NCBI GenBank assembly: GCA_018398585.1
Contig: JAGTTD010000016.1
Span: forward strand, 19,887,212-19,951,211
Direction: 5' to 3'
Length of the DNA stretch: 64,000 nt
DNA from: Simmondsia chinensis
Lineage: Eukaryota; Streptophyta; Magnoliopsida; Caryophyllales; Simmondsiaceae
The position numbers and the translations under genes were made by a program. The notes under the pieces are model-generated. The model saw nothing but the letters and a program-made list of their open reading frames with translations, was not told where the DNA came from and searched no databases. Of the stretch, positions 10,385 through 20,836 are shown one piece after another. Each line of letters opens with the position of its first letter. The first letter of the stretch is position 1.

Positions 10385-13300
10385 AACATGCACAATTGGC
10401 GATAGGGTTTGCCGCCTGGTTATTGATTCCAGGAGCTGCAAAAGTGTGATCTTAGAGGAAGCAGTAGCCAAGTTGGGGTTGAAGACAGAGGCGCATCCCC
10501 GTCCTTACAAGCTTTCGTGGTTGAAGAAAGGGAACTAGGTGACGGTTTGCAAGCGTTGTTTCGTGAATTTCTCATTTGGGGCTAAGTATAAGGAGGGAGT
10601 TTGGTGTGATGTCATTGCCATGGACACCTACCACTTGCTCTTGGGATGCCCTTGGCGATATGACAGGGGTGCTATTCATGATGGGAGGAAGAACATGTAC
10701 AACTTCCTCTTTGAGAAGACAAAAACCGTATTACTACAGAAGAAGGAGGAGAAGCTAAAGGTCACCCAAGCTCAGCATCCCAACATTCAGGACCGCGCCA
10801 TGTTTTCCACAGAAGTTGGAAGGACCAAAGTTGTATTCCTCTTAATTGGGAAGGAAAGCACTATCACTCCCAAAGAATTACTGAGTGAGGTCACGACATT
10901 ATTAGAGGAATACGCTGATGTATTCCCGGAGGAGCTACCCAATACATTGCCACCTTTGAGAGATGTTCATCACCGCATTGATTTGGTTCCAGGTGCCTCT
11001 TTACCAAAAAGGCCTCATTACTGAATTAGTCCAATCGAGCACGAAAGGCTGAGACGCCAAGTGGAAGAGGTTGTCGCCAGGGGCTTCATCAGAGAGAGTT
11101 TAAGCCCTTGTGCCATTCCAGCCTTGCTGACGCCCAAGAAAGATGGAAGCCGGAGGATGTGTATTGACAGCAGGGCAATAAACAAAATAACGGTACACTA
11201 TCGTTTCCCCATTCCAAGATTGGATCATTTGTTGGACCAATTGCAATGTGCCAAGGTGTTCAGGAATTTGGATCTCGAGTGGATACTACCAAATCCAAAT
11301 CTCACCAGGGGACAAATGGAAGATGGTTTTTAAGACGAGAGAGGGACTTTATGAGTGGTTGGTTATGCCATTTGGGTTGTCCAACGTGCCTAACACATTT
11401 ATGAGGTTCATGAACCAGGTATTACGCCCTTTCATTGGAAAGTTCATCGTCGTTTACTTTGATGACATTTTGATCTACAGCTGAGACTGCATTGAGCATG
11501 TTAGTCATCTGAAAGAAGTGCTTCATATCTCAAGAACTCAAAGTCTATTTGCGGCCGTACAAAAATGTGAGTCCATGAGAGACAAGGTGACCTTCCTTGG
11601 GCTCGTTGCATCCAAGGATGGCATATCCGCTGATGAGGGAAAGATCGAAGCTACCCATGACTGGCCTCAACCAAGGACGATTGGCAAAGCTAGCAATTTC
11701 CATGGGTTGCCGTCATTCTACATACGCTTCGTTCCTGGCTTCAGCTAAATTGTGGCGCCAATCACTGATTGTTTAAAGAGAGGGTCCTTCGAGTGGATGC
11801 CTCAAGCAACATACGCCTTTAGCAAAATCAAGGAGAAATTGATCACGGCACCAGTGTTAGCCCTCCCCATTTGAGCTGCATATGAATGCTTCCAAGATTG
11901 GGATTGGTGTTATGCTCAGTCAAGATGGGAAGCCAATCACCTATTTCAATGAGAAGCTTAACATGAGTACGTTAAACTACTCAACGTACGACTTAGATTT
12001 CTACGCCTTAGTGAGAGCATTAAGGCATTGGAGATTATACTTAGCCAACCAGGAGTTCATCTTGTATTCTGATAACATTGCCCTTAAGTACATTAACAGC
12101 TAAGATAAGCTTTTGGATAGACACGCGAAGTCTGCCAGCTGCTTGTAACTTTTTTCACTTCATCATTAGGCACAAATTCGGTGTGCTAAACAAGGTAGCA
12201 GATAGGCTAAGTAGGCGAAATCTAATCTTGGCACAAAGCAGAGTGGAAGTAACACGGTTTGAACAGATGGTAGAAATGTACAGTGAAGATCCCACCTTTG
12301 GCAGCATTTGGCGTGATGCATAGTCAGGATCAGTTCCCGAGTACTCCATTCATGGCGGGTTCTTGTTCAAGGGGAATCAGTTATGTGTCTCGAACTCAAG
12401 TTGGCGGCTAAAGATCATATAGGAGAAACACAACGTAGAACATGTTGGCAGAGACAAGATGCTCAAGCTCGTTACCACCAACTACTACTGGCCTACAATC
12501 TGTAGGGAAGTTGAGAGGTATGTCAAGCGTTGTCGTATTTGTCAAAATTTAAGGGTGGGGTAAAAAACGCTGCACTTTACATGCCATTGCCAATACCAAG
12601 TCAGCCATGGAAGGACGTTAGCATGGACTTTTCGTTAGGCGTACAGAGAACCATTGGCGGGGTTGACTCCATTTTTGTTGTTGTTGACCGTTTTTCAAAG
12701 ATGGCACACTTCATCGGTTGTAAGAAGGCTGCAGATGCCATTCATGGGGGTCTTTACTTCAAGGAAGTTTACAGATTACATGGCTTACCGTCTAGCATTC
12801 TGTTAGACAAGGACTTTCGATTTGTCAACCATTTTTGGAGGACTTTGTGGAAAATGGCAAACACTTCACTAGCCTTTAGCACAGTCCATCACCCCCAAAT
12901 AGATGGACCCACCAAGGTCATCAACCGTTCTTTGGGTAATCTCCTTCGGTGTCTAACTGCAAAAAATGCCAAGGGGTGGGCAATGAAGCTTCGTCAAGCC
13001 GAATTCGCCTACAACAGTTCCGTAAACTGAAGTACAGGGTTCGCGCCATTTCATGTCATCTACAGTTTTGTTCCTCGTGCTCTGATAGATCTGACGCCAG
13101 CACTAGATTTGACACGCCCACATGGAAAGGCAGACGATTTTCTCTCCTCACGACAAGAAGTTTATGAGCAGACCAGGGCTCGTTTATTAGAAATCACCGC
13201 CAAATACATGCCAGCTGGCAACAAGAAGCGACGAGAGGTGCAATTCCAAGTTGGTGAAAAGGTTTGGGTAGTCTTGACTCTAGAAAGGTTCCCCGCTTGG

Positions 13301-13440
13301 GAATATCACAAGCTCACGGCACGAAAGATTGGCCCATTACCAATTCTGGAGAAAGTCAATAAAAACGCCTACCGTCTCCAACTTCCTCCTGGTATGAAGA
13401 CTGCTGCCGTCTTCAATGTTAAGCACCATACTCCATAGTT
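10385..13440 (+). pseudogene. pol: pol (PR-RT-RH-IN) of the CRM-like element
   Basis: Domains in the usual Ty3/gypsy order. Protease about 10400-10640: VIDSRSCKSVI, with the catalytic D-[ST]-G altered, then a LLLGCPWRYDRG stretch. Reverse transcriptase about 10900-11750: [36 protein letters not shown] and YFDDILIYS, the last holding the two catalytic Asp. RNase H 11880-12110: MNASKIGIGVMLSQDGKPI and YSDNIALKYI. Integrase: an HHCC finger (HNVEHVGRDKMLKL...RCRICQ, 12428-12545) and core at 12590-13030. In the core the expected catalytic Glu of the QTE motif is Lys (GPTKVINRS). The C-terminal part ends VFNVKHHTP before a TAG. No chromodomain is seen. At least eight stops or frameshifts. Confidence 0.85.
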
Positions 13441-13468
13441 TGGCGGCAATGATAATGTTGATCCCTAA

Positions 13469-13702
13469 GTGAATTCGAGGATGAATTCTCTCCAGCTCGG
13501 GGAGGATGATGTAGCCCGTGAAAGCATCACATGCTTGGCGGGACGGGACGAGAGCATGTCAGGCTTGGTGGGATTGAGGCTTGGCGGGACGGGCTCTTTA
13601 ACACGGAAGCCAAAGTACCGCGATTGCCACCCTGATTTCAGTCGAGATTTCAGCCATGATTCTAGGGACGTTTTTAGTAGCTTTGATTCATTTCCGATTT
13701 AG
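13469..13702 (+). pseudogene. Pol C-terminal tail reading into the 3' LTR
   Basis: After stops at 13436-13470 the same region opens as NSRMNSLQLGEDDVARES and continues uninterrupted through the polypurine tract and about 195 bp of the LTR to DSRDVFSSFDSFPI and a stop. The 5' LTR keeps the equivalent end (DFSHDSRDVFSSFDSFPI, then TAG at 8887). In CRM-clade elements the integrase C-terminus (CR motif) is encoded partly in the LTR, so this may be such a tail. Similarity to the CR motif itself was not tested. Confidence 0.5.
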
Positions 13703-13822
13703 CTTTATCTCATTCCTTATTTTGTTACACGTTTGAATTCAAATTTTAATTCTTTCTTTTTTTCAACTCCTCTACATAAATGAGAAGATTGGGTTAAGTT
13801 TAGTTAGTTAATTTTTCACATT
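13507..13822 (+). repeat. Truncated 3' LTR of the CRM-like element
   Basis: Starts TGATGTAGCCCGTG after the AGCTCGGGGAGGA purine tract and follows the 5' LTR to TTTTTCACATTA. It then diverges into 30 bp of unrelated sequence before the TGATGCCGTC block at 13853. The missing 3' 150 bp do not reappear downstream in the window. Confidence 0.75.
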
Positions 13823-13852
13823 AAGTTTCAGATTTTATTGCACTTGTTTCTA

Positions 13853-14053
13853 TGATGCCGTCTATAACTTGGCGGGGCAAGGTTTAGCACACGTCTTGGC
13901 AAGCTGGGACAACGGACCACACCTGGGCAAGTTTGGTGACTTGGAGTTTGGCAAGACAGAGTCTAGGCATGAGGGCACATGGCACGTGTCTATTCTTGAC
14001 CCAAATGATCCGCTAACGAATTCGACAATGAATTCTCTCTAGCTCGGAAATAA
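13853..14053 (+). repeat. 200-bp block preceding LTR, copy 1
   Basis: TGATGCCGTCTATAACTTGG to a GAATTCGACAATGAATTCTC motif plus purine-rich end, matching 16122-16321. Its end looks like the pol-terminal and polypurine sequence of a gypsy element, now sitting inside or beside an LTR. Confidence 0.75.
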
Positions 14054-14451
14054 TGATGCAGCCTTGGCTCCTTTGATGGATTGGTTGGCGGATACAAGTT
14101 GGCGGGTACTGTTTGGTGGGATCGGGTATGCTAGACGCGGCAGGACATCGATAGAAGTTAGAGTTTGATTAGGATTTTAGCTTTATCTTTTAGATTTAAA
14201 TTTTGAATTATCTTTTAGAATTTGATTAGGATTCAAATAGCTCATCTATTTATACTAGAGGAAATATAATGTTTTTCTCATTCAATTGTTGAGATTATTT
14301 TTATGACTTTTTAGTTCTTTCTATTCTCGGGTATGAAAATTAGAAGCGAATTCTATGTTCCTATTTGTTTTTATTATTCATTAATAAAATTAAAGGGAAG
14401 GCTATCGAATCCTTCTCATTCCCAGATACCTCCCACTTACGCGTTGCATCA
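14054..14451 (+). repeat. LTR copy 2 of the TGATGCAGCC family
   Basis: TGATGCAGCCTTGGCTCC to CGTTGCATCA, 398 bp, colinear with 16322-16719 and 8221-8609. The first 117 bp keep an open frame continuous with the preceding pol-tail motif. Confidence 0.85.
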
Positions 14452-14453
14452 AT

Positions 14454-14465
14454 TGGTATCAGAGC
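14454..14465 (+). other. tRNA-Met primer binding site
   Basis: TGGTATCAGAGC, an exact match to the common plant initiator-tRNA-Met primer site, two bases after the LTR. Confidence 0.9.
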
Positions 14466-14482
14466 TCAGAACGACTTCTAAG

Positions 14483-15830
14483 ATGGCCCGTGGGCGACCA
14501 AGGTGCGCCGCCGTCGGAGACATTTTTTATCACAATGTTCAACGGCAGAACGAGAGGAGATTCAAGGAGGTGGAAGTGGAATTCTGGCGAATCAAGAGTT
14601 GCTTGTTTCAACTGGGGGCAAATCCCGACTTGGAACCGGGAACCCAGCCCCAACGCCCATTAACACCGGGTGCTATAGAACAGGAGACGGACGAGACCCA
14701 AAATCCGGTATCTAATACTAATCTACCGGATCCTAAGCTGAGGCAACATCGGCCAATATCGGCATCACCAACGTTGATGAACGGAGGTGTGAATCCGGTC
14801 TCCGCGATGAATTTCTGGAGTTTGAAGAAGAAGGCGCCATAGTGGTGGAAGAAACTCAAGATGAGTTGGTGTTACTTGGCGAAGTGGACATAGCGGGCGA
14901 CGAGGGTCGCTTGTTGTTGGTCAGGCGAGTTGGCTTCACGCCTAAAGAAGCAGAAGGGGATGAATGGCTTCACTACAACATATTCCAGACGACATGCACG
15001 ACTGGCGAGAGGGTATGCCGTGTAGTCATCGATTTCGGGAGTTGTGAGAACGCCATCTTCGAAGAAGCCGTCCAGAAGCTAGGGTTGAAGACAGAAGATC
15101 ATCCAAACCCTTACAAGATGTCATGGCTCAAGATAAACGATCAAGTACTCGTGTCTAAACGTTGCTTGGTGAATTTTTCAATTGGGTCGAAGTATCGGGA
15201 TGCGGCTTGGTGAGACGTGGTGACCATGGATGCTTGCCACTTGTTGTTGGGAAGACCATGGCAATACGATAGAGGCACCGTCCATGACGGATGACGTAAC
15301 ACATATGGCTTCGTCTTTGAGGGAACGAGAATCATCTTGTTGCCCAAGAAGGTTGAGGTGCCATGTGTGTTGAAGATCGAACACCCAAAGCCCGAAGAGA
15401 GAGCCGTATCCACCGATGAAGTTGGAGAGTCAAAGTTGGAGTGTACACTAATAGGCATTATCAGGCTAGGACCAATCCTTGAAAAAACAAGGTATCTTGA
15501 TTTATCTTCTCCAGTCATATTTAATGATCCTATCTATGATGAGGAGAAGGAGTCGGATAAGGTGGGGAGTCTATTAAAGGAGGTTGGTCCAGAAGGGTTG
15601 GCGTACTTCTTACTGCCAACAACGAAGGAACAACACCGGCAAAACTGGGTTCATAAAGATGCCTTACCGAGAAGGAGGACTCAATACCGAGTAAACCTCG
15701 CGGCGCATGAGGATTTCAGGTGCCAAATATGGAGACTATTTGCTAGGAGTTACATCCGAGTGAGTCAGAAGGGCGGATCAACTGTATTGATGCCAACAAA
15801 AGATGGAACTTGGTGGGGATATCTTGGTGG
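14483..15830 (+). pseudogene. gag/protease/RT-start remnant
   Basis: ATG at 14483 gives MARGRPRCAAVGD, then NERRFKEVEVEFWRIKSCLF and LGANPDLEPG, homologous to the gag start of the neighbour element. The capsid and zinc knuckle are missing: sequence jumps at about 14842 to EETQDELVLLGEVDIAGDEG and the protease (VIDFGSCENAIFEEAVQKLG, then a stop after SKYRDAAW, with DACHLLLGRPWQYDRG continuing out of frame). The frame from 15337 runs on with an N-terminal RT-like segment (about 15600-15820) that ends near PTKDGTWW, where the core of reverse transcriptase should begin. RT palm, RNase H and integrase are deleted, so it could only move in trans. Confidence 0.75.
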
Positions 15831-16121
15831 CCAAATAAAACCAAGAGATGAGCCTAAAGGGGTACCACGAGTTGAATTGGTGGCCGAGAAAGGTTCACTG
15901 TGGAAGAATCAGATACCGGGAGATGAGTTACCATCCACGCCTTGGAGAAACAAACAACAAATCTTATGCTGGCAGAAGTGGTCAACAACCCGCAGGGAGA
16001 AGCATGGTGGACTGGAGATCGATAAGATTGGAGGTTGGCATGAGGAAACTCAACTTGGTAAGGGTCACCAAGAGGACCCGTTGGCGAATTCGGGGACAAA
16101 TTTTCTTCAGCTCGGAGAGAA
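15831..16121 (+). pseudogene. Residual pol tail of the deletion derivative
   Basis: The open frame 15337-16182 continues across the deletion with no recognisable domain until NSGTNFLQLGENDAVYNLA. This parallels the NSRMNSLQLGEDD pol-tail motif of the neighbour and reads 60 bp into the terminal repeat. Confidence 0.5.
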
Positions 16122-16321
16122 TGATGCCGTCTATAACTTGGCGAGAAAAGGTTCAGGACATCTCGGCAAGCTGGGACAATGAACCATAACTGAGTAAGTT
16201 TGGCAACTTAGAGTTTGGCAAGACGGAGTCTAGGCGTGAGGGAACATGGCACGTGTCTACTCTTGACCCCCAATGATTCGCAAATGAATTCAAGGACGAA
16301 TTCTCTCCAGCCCGGAGATAA
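16122..16321 (+). repeat. 200-bp block preceding LTR, copy 2
   Basis: Second copy of 13853-14053. It contains the frame NSRTNSLQPGDND that reads into the following LTR. Confidence 0.75.
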
Positions 16322-16719
16322 TGATGCAGCCCCGCCTCCTTTGACGGATTTCTTGGCGGATACAAGTTGGCGGGTATTGTTTGGCGGGATTGGGTACGCG
16401 AGACGTGGCAGGACATGGATAGAAGTTAAAGTTTGATTGGAATTTTAGCTTTATCTTTTAGATTTAAATTTTGAATTATATTATAGAATTTGATTAGGAT
16501 TCAAATAGCTTCTCTATTTATAATAGAGGAAATCTAGGGTTTTTCTCATTCAATTGTTGAGATTATTTTTATGAGTTTTTAGTTCTTTCTATTCTCGTAT
16601 ATGAGAACTAGAAGCGAATTATATGTTCCTATTTGTTTTTATTATTCATTAATAAAATTAAAAGGAAGACTGTTGAATCCTTCCCGTTCCTCTAAATTTT
16701 CCACTTACGCGCTGCATCA
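16322..16719 (+). repeat. LTR copy 3 of the TGATGCAGCC family
   Basis: 398 bp, TGATGCAGCC to CGCTGCATCA, followed by GTTAT. Its first 117 bp encode DAAPPPLTDFLADTSWRVLF and continue GGIGYARRGRTWIEVKV, then stop; the other two copies keep the same frame. Confidence 0.85.
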
Positions 16720-16799
16720 GTTATAGCAAGTAAAGTCGCATCCGATTCAAAGCATGACGTTGATACAAGTCAATCCCTAAAGTCAACTTCAATTTGAAC

Positions 16800-16974
16800 T
16801 CCTTTTTTTTTTTTTTTTTTTTAAAGTGATGGTAAGGACAGGGGATGGGGGAGGGGATAATACCCTTAAATTGCCTCATAAAGAGGCCCACTTTTTGAGT
16901 TTAGTCGGATTTGAACCCAAGCCACCCCGTTGGCACCCGGCGTTAACTGCCACTTTGCTATGTCCCTAAGGGAC
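16800..16974 (-). mobile_element. tRNA-derived SINE
   Basis: A complete SINE on the minus strand. The head has a box A, TAGCAAAGTGG (16960-16950), and a box B, GGTTCAAATCC (within 16919-16903), the internal RNA polymerase III promoter of tRNA genes. The 3' end is a poly(A) tail, seen as T's at 16803-16822. Perfect 14-bp direct repeats ACTTCAATTTGAAC flank it at 16786-16799 and 16975-16988. The perfect duplication suggests a fairly recent insertion relative to surrounding TEs. Family name not assigned. Confidence 0.9.
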
Positions 16975-16988
16975 ACTTCAATTTGAAC

Positions 16989-17196
16989 ATGCCCACTGCA
17001 AGTAGGATTGTTAAGGCAACTTCGTAATCATAATGATAATAATGATAATATTAACGAGAGGTGCAGGGCCTTTTTTCCAACCACTTCAAATGAATTTAGA
17101 GGAAGGAAGAGCACTTTGGAAGCATGACTTCACTTTGAAAGAAAAATTATTAATGGTGCAAAGAAAAATATATCTAAGTATTGTAACATAATTAGA
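16989..17196. other. Unassigned spacer
   Basis: No gene or repeat identified, apart from a short AATGATAAT run at about 17025-17050. Confidence 0.4.
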
Positions 17197-17524
17197 AGTG
17201 TAAACGAATTGAACATTGATAAACTAATATTAGCTTGAAAATGGCTCGATAACAACTTAAATAGCTTGGCTAGATACCGAACTCGATTAAAAAAAAACCG
17301 CAGCTCGTTATGAGCTCCATTTGGCTCAATAACGAGCTTAGCTTGGCTCGATTAGCCAAACGAGTTGAACCAAGCTTAGTATCAAACAAACTAAAACCTT
17401 ATCGAACCAAGCTTAAACAATGGTACGAAACCTCGATGAAAGCTTGGTTCGAATTTGAACTCGATAAGGCTTATTGAGCTTGAGTTCGATTAAGGAGGTG
17501 CTCGACTCGACTCTTTTACACCCT
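17197..17524. mobile_element. MITE with AGTGTAAA/TTTTACACC ends
   Basis: Ends AGTGTAAACGAATTGAAC and, reversed, GGTGTAAAAGAGTCGAGTC form an imperfect terminal inverted repeat. The interior is rich in GCTCG/CGAGC and AAGCTTGG motifs, typical of a common plant MITE group with GGGTGTAAACGAGCC-like ends, usually placed with hAT. No clear 8-bp target duplication is seen. Confidence 0.5.
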
Positions 17525-18249
17525 TAAATGCAACCCTCTCCTTGAAAAGTAGTAAGACACTTTGCCTTGACGTGATCAATATGGATTACATTATTCTAAC
17601 AGTCATTTAAATTCAGCCTACAAAATCTAAAGTATAATTCTAAGGCTAAAGGAAAAACTTTATCAAAAAATTACAAATTTGATCAGGAAATTGTTAGAAT
17701 TTGGGGATTATGTGTTTCAATTTTGTTCAACTTTCAAAATCTCTTATCCCTCATAGAAAACTTAGAAGTGGGAAAGCCTTTTTATAGACCCCTTCTACTT
17801 AGATTTCATAAAGGCTTTTTACCCTAGAGTGGGCATATGATGGGTCACACACGCGCACGTCCCCCTGATTTGGTTGGCCTTCGTGTTACTTCGAGTGTGG
17901 ACTTTCGCCAACTTGGACTTTTTAGTTTTACGGTGTTGTGTTTTTAGTCATTGTGACAAAGTGAAACTCGAGGCAAGTTCTTCTTTTGGTTGAGCTTTAG
18001 GCTGAAAGCTTGAGCTCCAAGGCTGCAAGCTTGAGCTGGGGCTTTTGTCCTTTCACCGTTAATCTGGTTTCAAGCTTGAGGCCACAAGCTCGAGCTTGAG
18101 CCATGTGCGTTGATTGTTTCAACTCCTACTCCTTCGTACCTACGTTTTCCTTGTTTGAGCCAAATTTTTAGCTCATCCATATTTGCTCATGTCCATACAT
18201 TGAGGGCCAGATCTCTGACCCTCATTTTGTGTCTGTCAGTTACCATAAC
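17525..18249. other. Unassigned non-coding stretch
   Basis: AT-rich to mixed sequence with CAAGCTTGAG-type repeats at 17990-18105. No coding frame or RNA gene is supported. Confidence 0.45.
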
Positions 18250-18269
18250 AAGTAGATCCATGCCTAAAA
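18250..18269. repeat. Target-site duplication of LINE, left
   Basis: AAGTAGATCCATGCCTAAAA, identical over 20 bp to 20837-20856. Confidence 0.9.
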
Positions 18270-20836
18270 AAAAAAAAAATCCCAACGGGTAAGACGATTT
18301 CAAAACCCCAAACCCCTGCGCAGCCCCTGAAGGCGTGTGATGGCACGTGAGGGCTGATCTCCGGCAACTGCTTGGTGGTTTTGAGTCGCCAGTCCCCGTT
18401 CTTCACACTGGTACAATCAATCGCTTGACCACGCATCTCTGACTACATCACCACCCACGGCCCATATCGCCACTGCCCCTTGGCTAACCGGCCTCCAGCC
18501 TCCAAATACCATCTCCCACCACCATCATTCAACTAGAAACAAAAAGAAGAAGATACTTAGTCTTACATCAGAAATGGCGTCAGGAAGAGGGAAAGGGAAG
18601 CAAGGGAGAGGCATGTATGATGGTTCCTTCACCCTTTTTGTGGATAATTTACCTTTAAATATCACAAATTTTTGGTTAAGAAAGATGTTCAGGAACCATG
18701 AGAGGGTGGTGGATGCGTTTGTCCCTGCTAGAATGAGGCCGTTGAGAAGATTGAGGTATGGCTTTGTCAGAATTGGATCATGGATGGAAGCACAGCGTTC
18801 TATAGTGGAAACAATTTGTTTTTGGTTGGGGAACGCCAATCTAATGGTGCAAGGGGCGAGGTTTGAGATATCAAGGCCGACTTGTACTGTGCGGGAAAGA
18901 GAAGGGGGGGAGAAAGGGGAGGATGAGCCAACCCTCTGACCTAAAAACCATCCACGGTAAAATTGACGAAGAGAAAAAGGAAAAACTAAGGCGACGCATA
19001 GTTGGAGAAGCTGAGTATGACATTGGAGTTAATATGCTAAAAAGAAGTATTGAAGAGGATAGTGGCCTGGAGTGTGATGTACAACATATGGAGGGACTAC
19101 ATATCTCATCAAGTGTGAGTCCATTGAAGTTAGGGACCGGATGTTGTCAAACTCCCAAGGATGGGCTAATAGATGATCTATGAAGCTGAAGGAGTGGTCA
19201 GAGTTTGATCAAAGCCTTAAGAGGAAGGCATGGCTATCGTGCTATGGAGTACCATCACATGCGTGAAATACTGAAAAATTTACTGAAATTGGCGAAAGAT
19301 GGGGTTGAGTCCTAGAGGTGGACACTAGGTGTAATGGAAATGATTCATTAGAAGTTGGGAAGATTTTGGTGGAGACTATGGCTCCGCAGCGCACGATGAG
19401 GAGGCTACCTTTGTCGTTGGCCAAGGGAGGCATATAATTCACATCATGGAGGGAGGACCGATACTAATGGAAGACTTCTTTACACGCAATGCAAAAATTT
19501 TGACTGAAGCTAAAACCAAGGAGGCCCCAACGAATACACTGAATGAGATTGTTGATATAAGGATGGAGGACTCCGAAGATGGCTATCCGGAGTGTGTGAA
19601 GGGGAAGAGTCAGTGGCTAACAGGGTATTATGTTCGAAAGACAAGGATCATGGCCTTAATAGTATCATAGTCGATGCTTCGTTGAGATTGGAGGAACTTG
19701 TTCATACGCCGTCCTTGAGAGTAGTTAATGAAAGCACGTATGAACTAACAAGGGAGAGGGAGGACCCCTCTCCTGAGGGTGATCGCATTTGTAATGCAAT
19801 GGCTGATGAAGATGCAAGTCCAGGGGTATGCAGAATGGCCAATACATGGGATGGTGAGCGGGAGCCGTCCATGGGTGACCGGAGCACTAACGAAAATGTT
19901 GGTGGTGAGGAATTGGAACGAATAAGCTCAGAAGAGGAATTCCCACCGGGTTCGTGAATCTTTATGAACGTCAAGTGAAGAATCAGAGTTGAGGAAAGTG
20001 TCGTTGAGTAGTGGAAAAAAGAAAAAGAAAGGGACGAAGAAGAGAGAAGCAAGTGTGAAGAGAGCTGCAATAGTAGATAAAAACAGTGAGTTTACTGAAT
20101 CAGAATCAAAAGCTGAAAGCACTAGGGGGTAGAAAGAGAGGCAGATAAGATTCTCAACACAGGGCAGGCTATGGGCATCGAGTGGCAAGACGAGCACAGA
20201 TCAGTGGTGGAAAAACTACTGAAAAATGCGAAGGGGATCAAAAGGTTGTGAAAAGAAACAATAATTGGAAAGAAAAAGGGAAGAAAAAGGTGTAATGGAT
20301 TCCGTAACAGGTGGGGTTTCTTGTGCACTCTGTTTTTGTTGTGTCAGGTGTGGTGATTTGCCCCGTTGCGTTTGCTATGAGGTCTGAGAGTCAGAATTCC
20401 TTGTGCTTGATTGCTCCCGGTTCCATGTCCCTCATGCTGCTTTGGGGGTGTTCTTGTAGGGTGTGGGCGGCTCTTGTGTTTTGCTTGAGTTGGAGGGGTT
20501 GCCAGTCCTTCTTCTGTTTTGTCTCAATGTCGTTTTGGGTTTCCGTGGGGTGTTGGAGTTCTTGTGCTCGCGTCCTCAGCTTTGAGGAAATCAGGGGCTT
20601 TTCTTTTCTGTCTTCGTCAGTGAGGTTTGTTGGTTGTTTGTAGTTTCTAAGGGTGCGGTTTGTGTGGCATTTTTTTGCGCCCCTGTTATGCTGGTTTGGT
20701 GTTGTTTGTTGTTTCCTATGCGGTGCTTTAGGTGTTGAGGTGTCTTGTGGGTGGTCTGTTTGGTTCGAGTCGCTGTGTGTTTGGTTGTTTGTATTTTGAT
20801 CGTTTTATATGAATAAATTCTCAATTATCAAAAACA
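18270..20836 (+). mobile_element. ORF1-only L1-type LINE (ORF2 missing)
   Basis: A 2.57-kb insertion between identical 20-bp direct repeats, the signature of target-primed reverse transcription. Contents: a 300-bp 5' leader, an RRM-bearing ORF1 and a G/T-rich 3' region (20300-20836) ending ATCAAAAACA. No endonuclease or reverse transcriptase sequence is present. Intact duplications on both sides mean the ORF2 loss happened before insertion or as an internal deletion, and the RNA was mobilised in trans or by template jumping. The long A-run sits at the left edge (18266-18279) rather than as the tail, which is odd. Confidence 0.8.
18574..20230 (+). pseudogene. LINE ORF1, RRM-type RNA-binding protein
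   Basis: ATG at 18574 gives MASGRGKGKQGRGMYDGSF. An RNA-recognition motif follows, with RNP2 LFVDNLP and RNP1 LRYGFVRIG (residues about 21-75). Downstream, after frameshifts, WLSCYGVPSHAWNTEKFTEI (about 19215-19280) matches the conserved second block of plant L1 ORF1/DUF4283-type proteins, then a variable acidic, Glu/Ser-rich C-terminus to about 20230. ORF1 proteins bind LINE RNA and act as chaperones. Several stops and frame changes indicate a dead copy. I saw no CCHC knuckle. Confidence 0.7.

Larger units (their letters stand above)
8654..13822 (+). mobile_element. Decayed CRM-like Ty3/gypsy element
   Basis: Nearly full-length chromovirus-type element: 5' LTR, tRNA-Met primer site, gag with CCHC knuckle, protease, reverse transcriptase, RNase H, integrase and a 3' LTR cut at about 13822. 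LTRs begin TGATG and end CATCA, and the pol tail contains NSRMNSLQLGEDD immediately before and across the polypurine tract, features I associate with the CRM (centromeric) lineage. Lineage is an inference. Many stops and frameshifts make it non-functional. The last 150 bp of the 3' LTR are missing, replaced by sequence leading into the next element at 13853. Confidence 0.8.
13853..16719 (+). mobile_element. Deletion derivative of a CRM-like element
   Basis: A 2.87-kb element whose two terminal repeats are each about 600 bp (13853-14451 and 16122-16719). Each consists of a 200-bp block starting TGATGCCGTC plus the 398-bp TGATGCAGCC LTR. A tRNA-Met primer site (14454-14465) follows the first. 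The interior keeps the gag start, protease and start of reverse transcriptase; the rest of pol is deleted. A purine tract (CTCGGAGAGAA) precedes the second block and another purine-rich stretch precedes the inner LTR. It is either an element with a chimeric 600-bp LTR or a recombination product of tandem elements sharing LTRs. Confidence 0.7.

Noticed and set aside
17990..18110. A regulatory element made of AAGCTTGAG repeats
   Set aside because: Only a few imperfect copies, no second example and no associated gene.
20311..20643. 110-codon frame in the LINE 3' region
   Set aside because: Cys/Val/Trp/Ser-rich translation of G/T-rich 3'UTR-like sequence; no recognisable domain and lies after ORF1.
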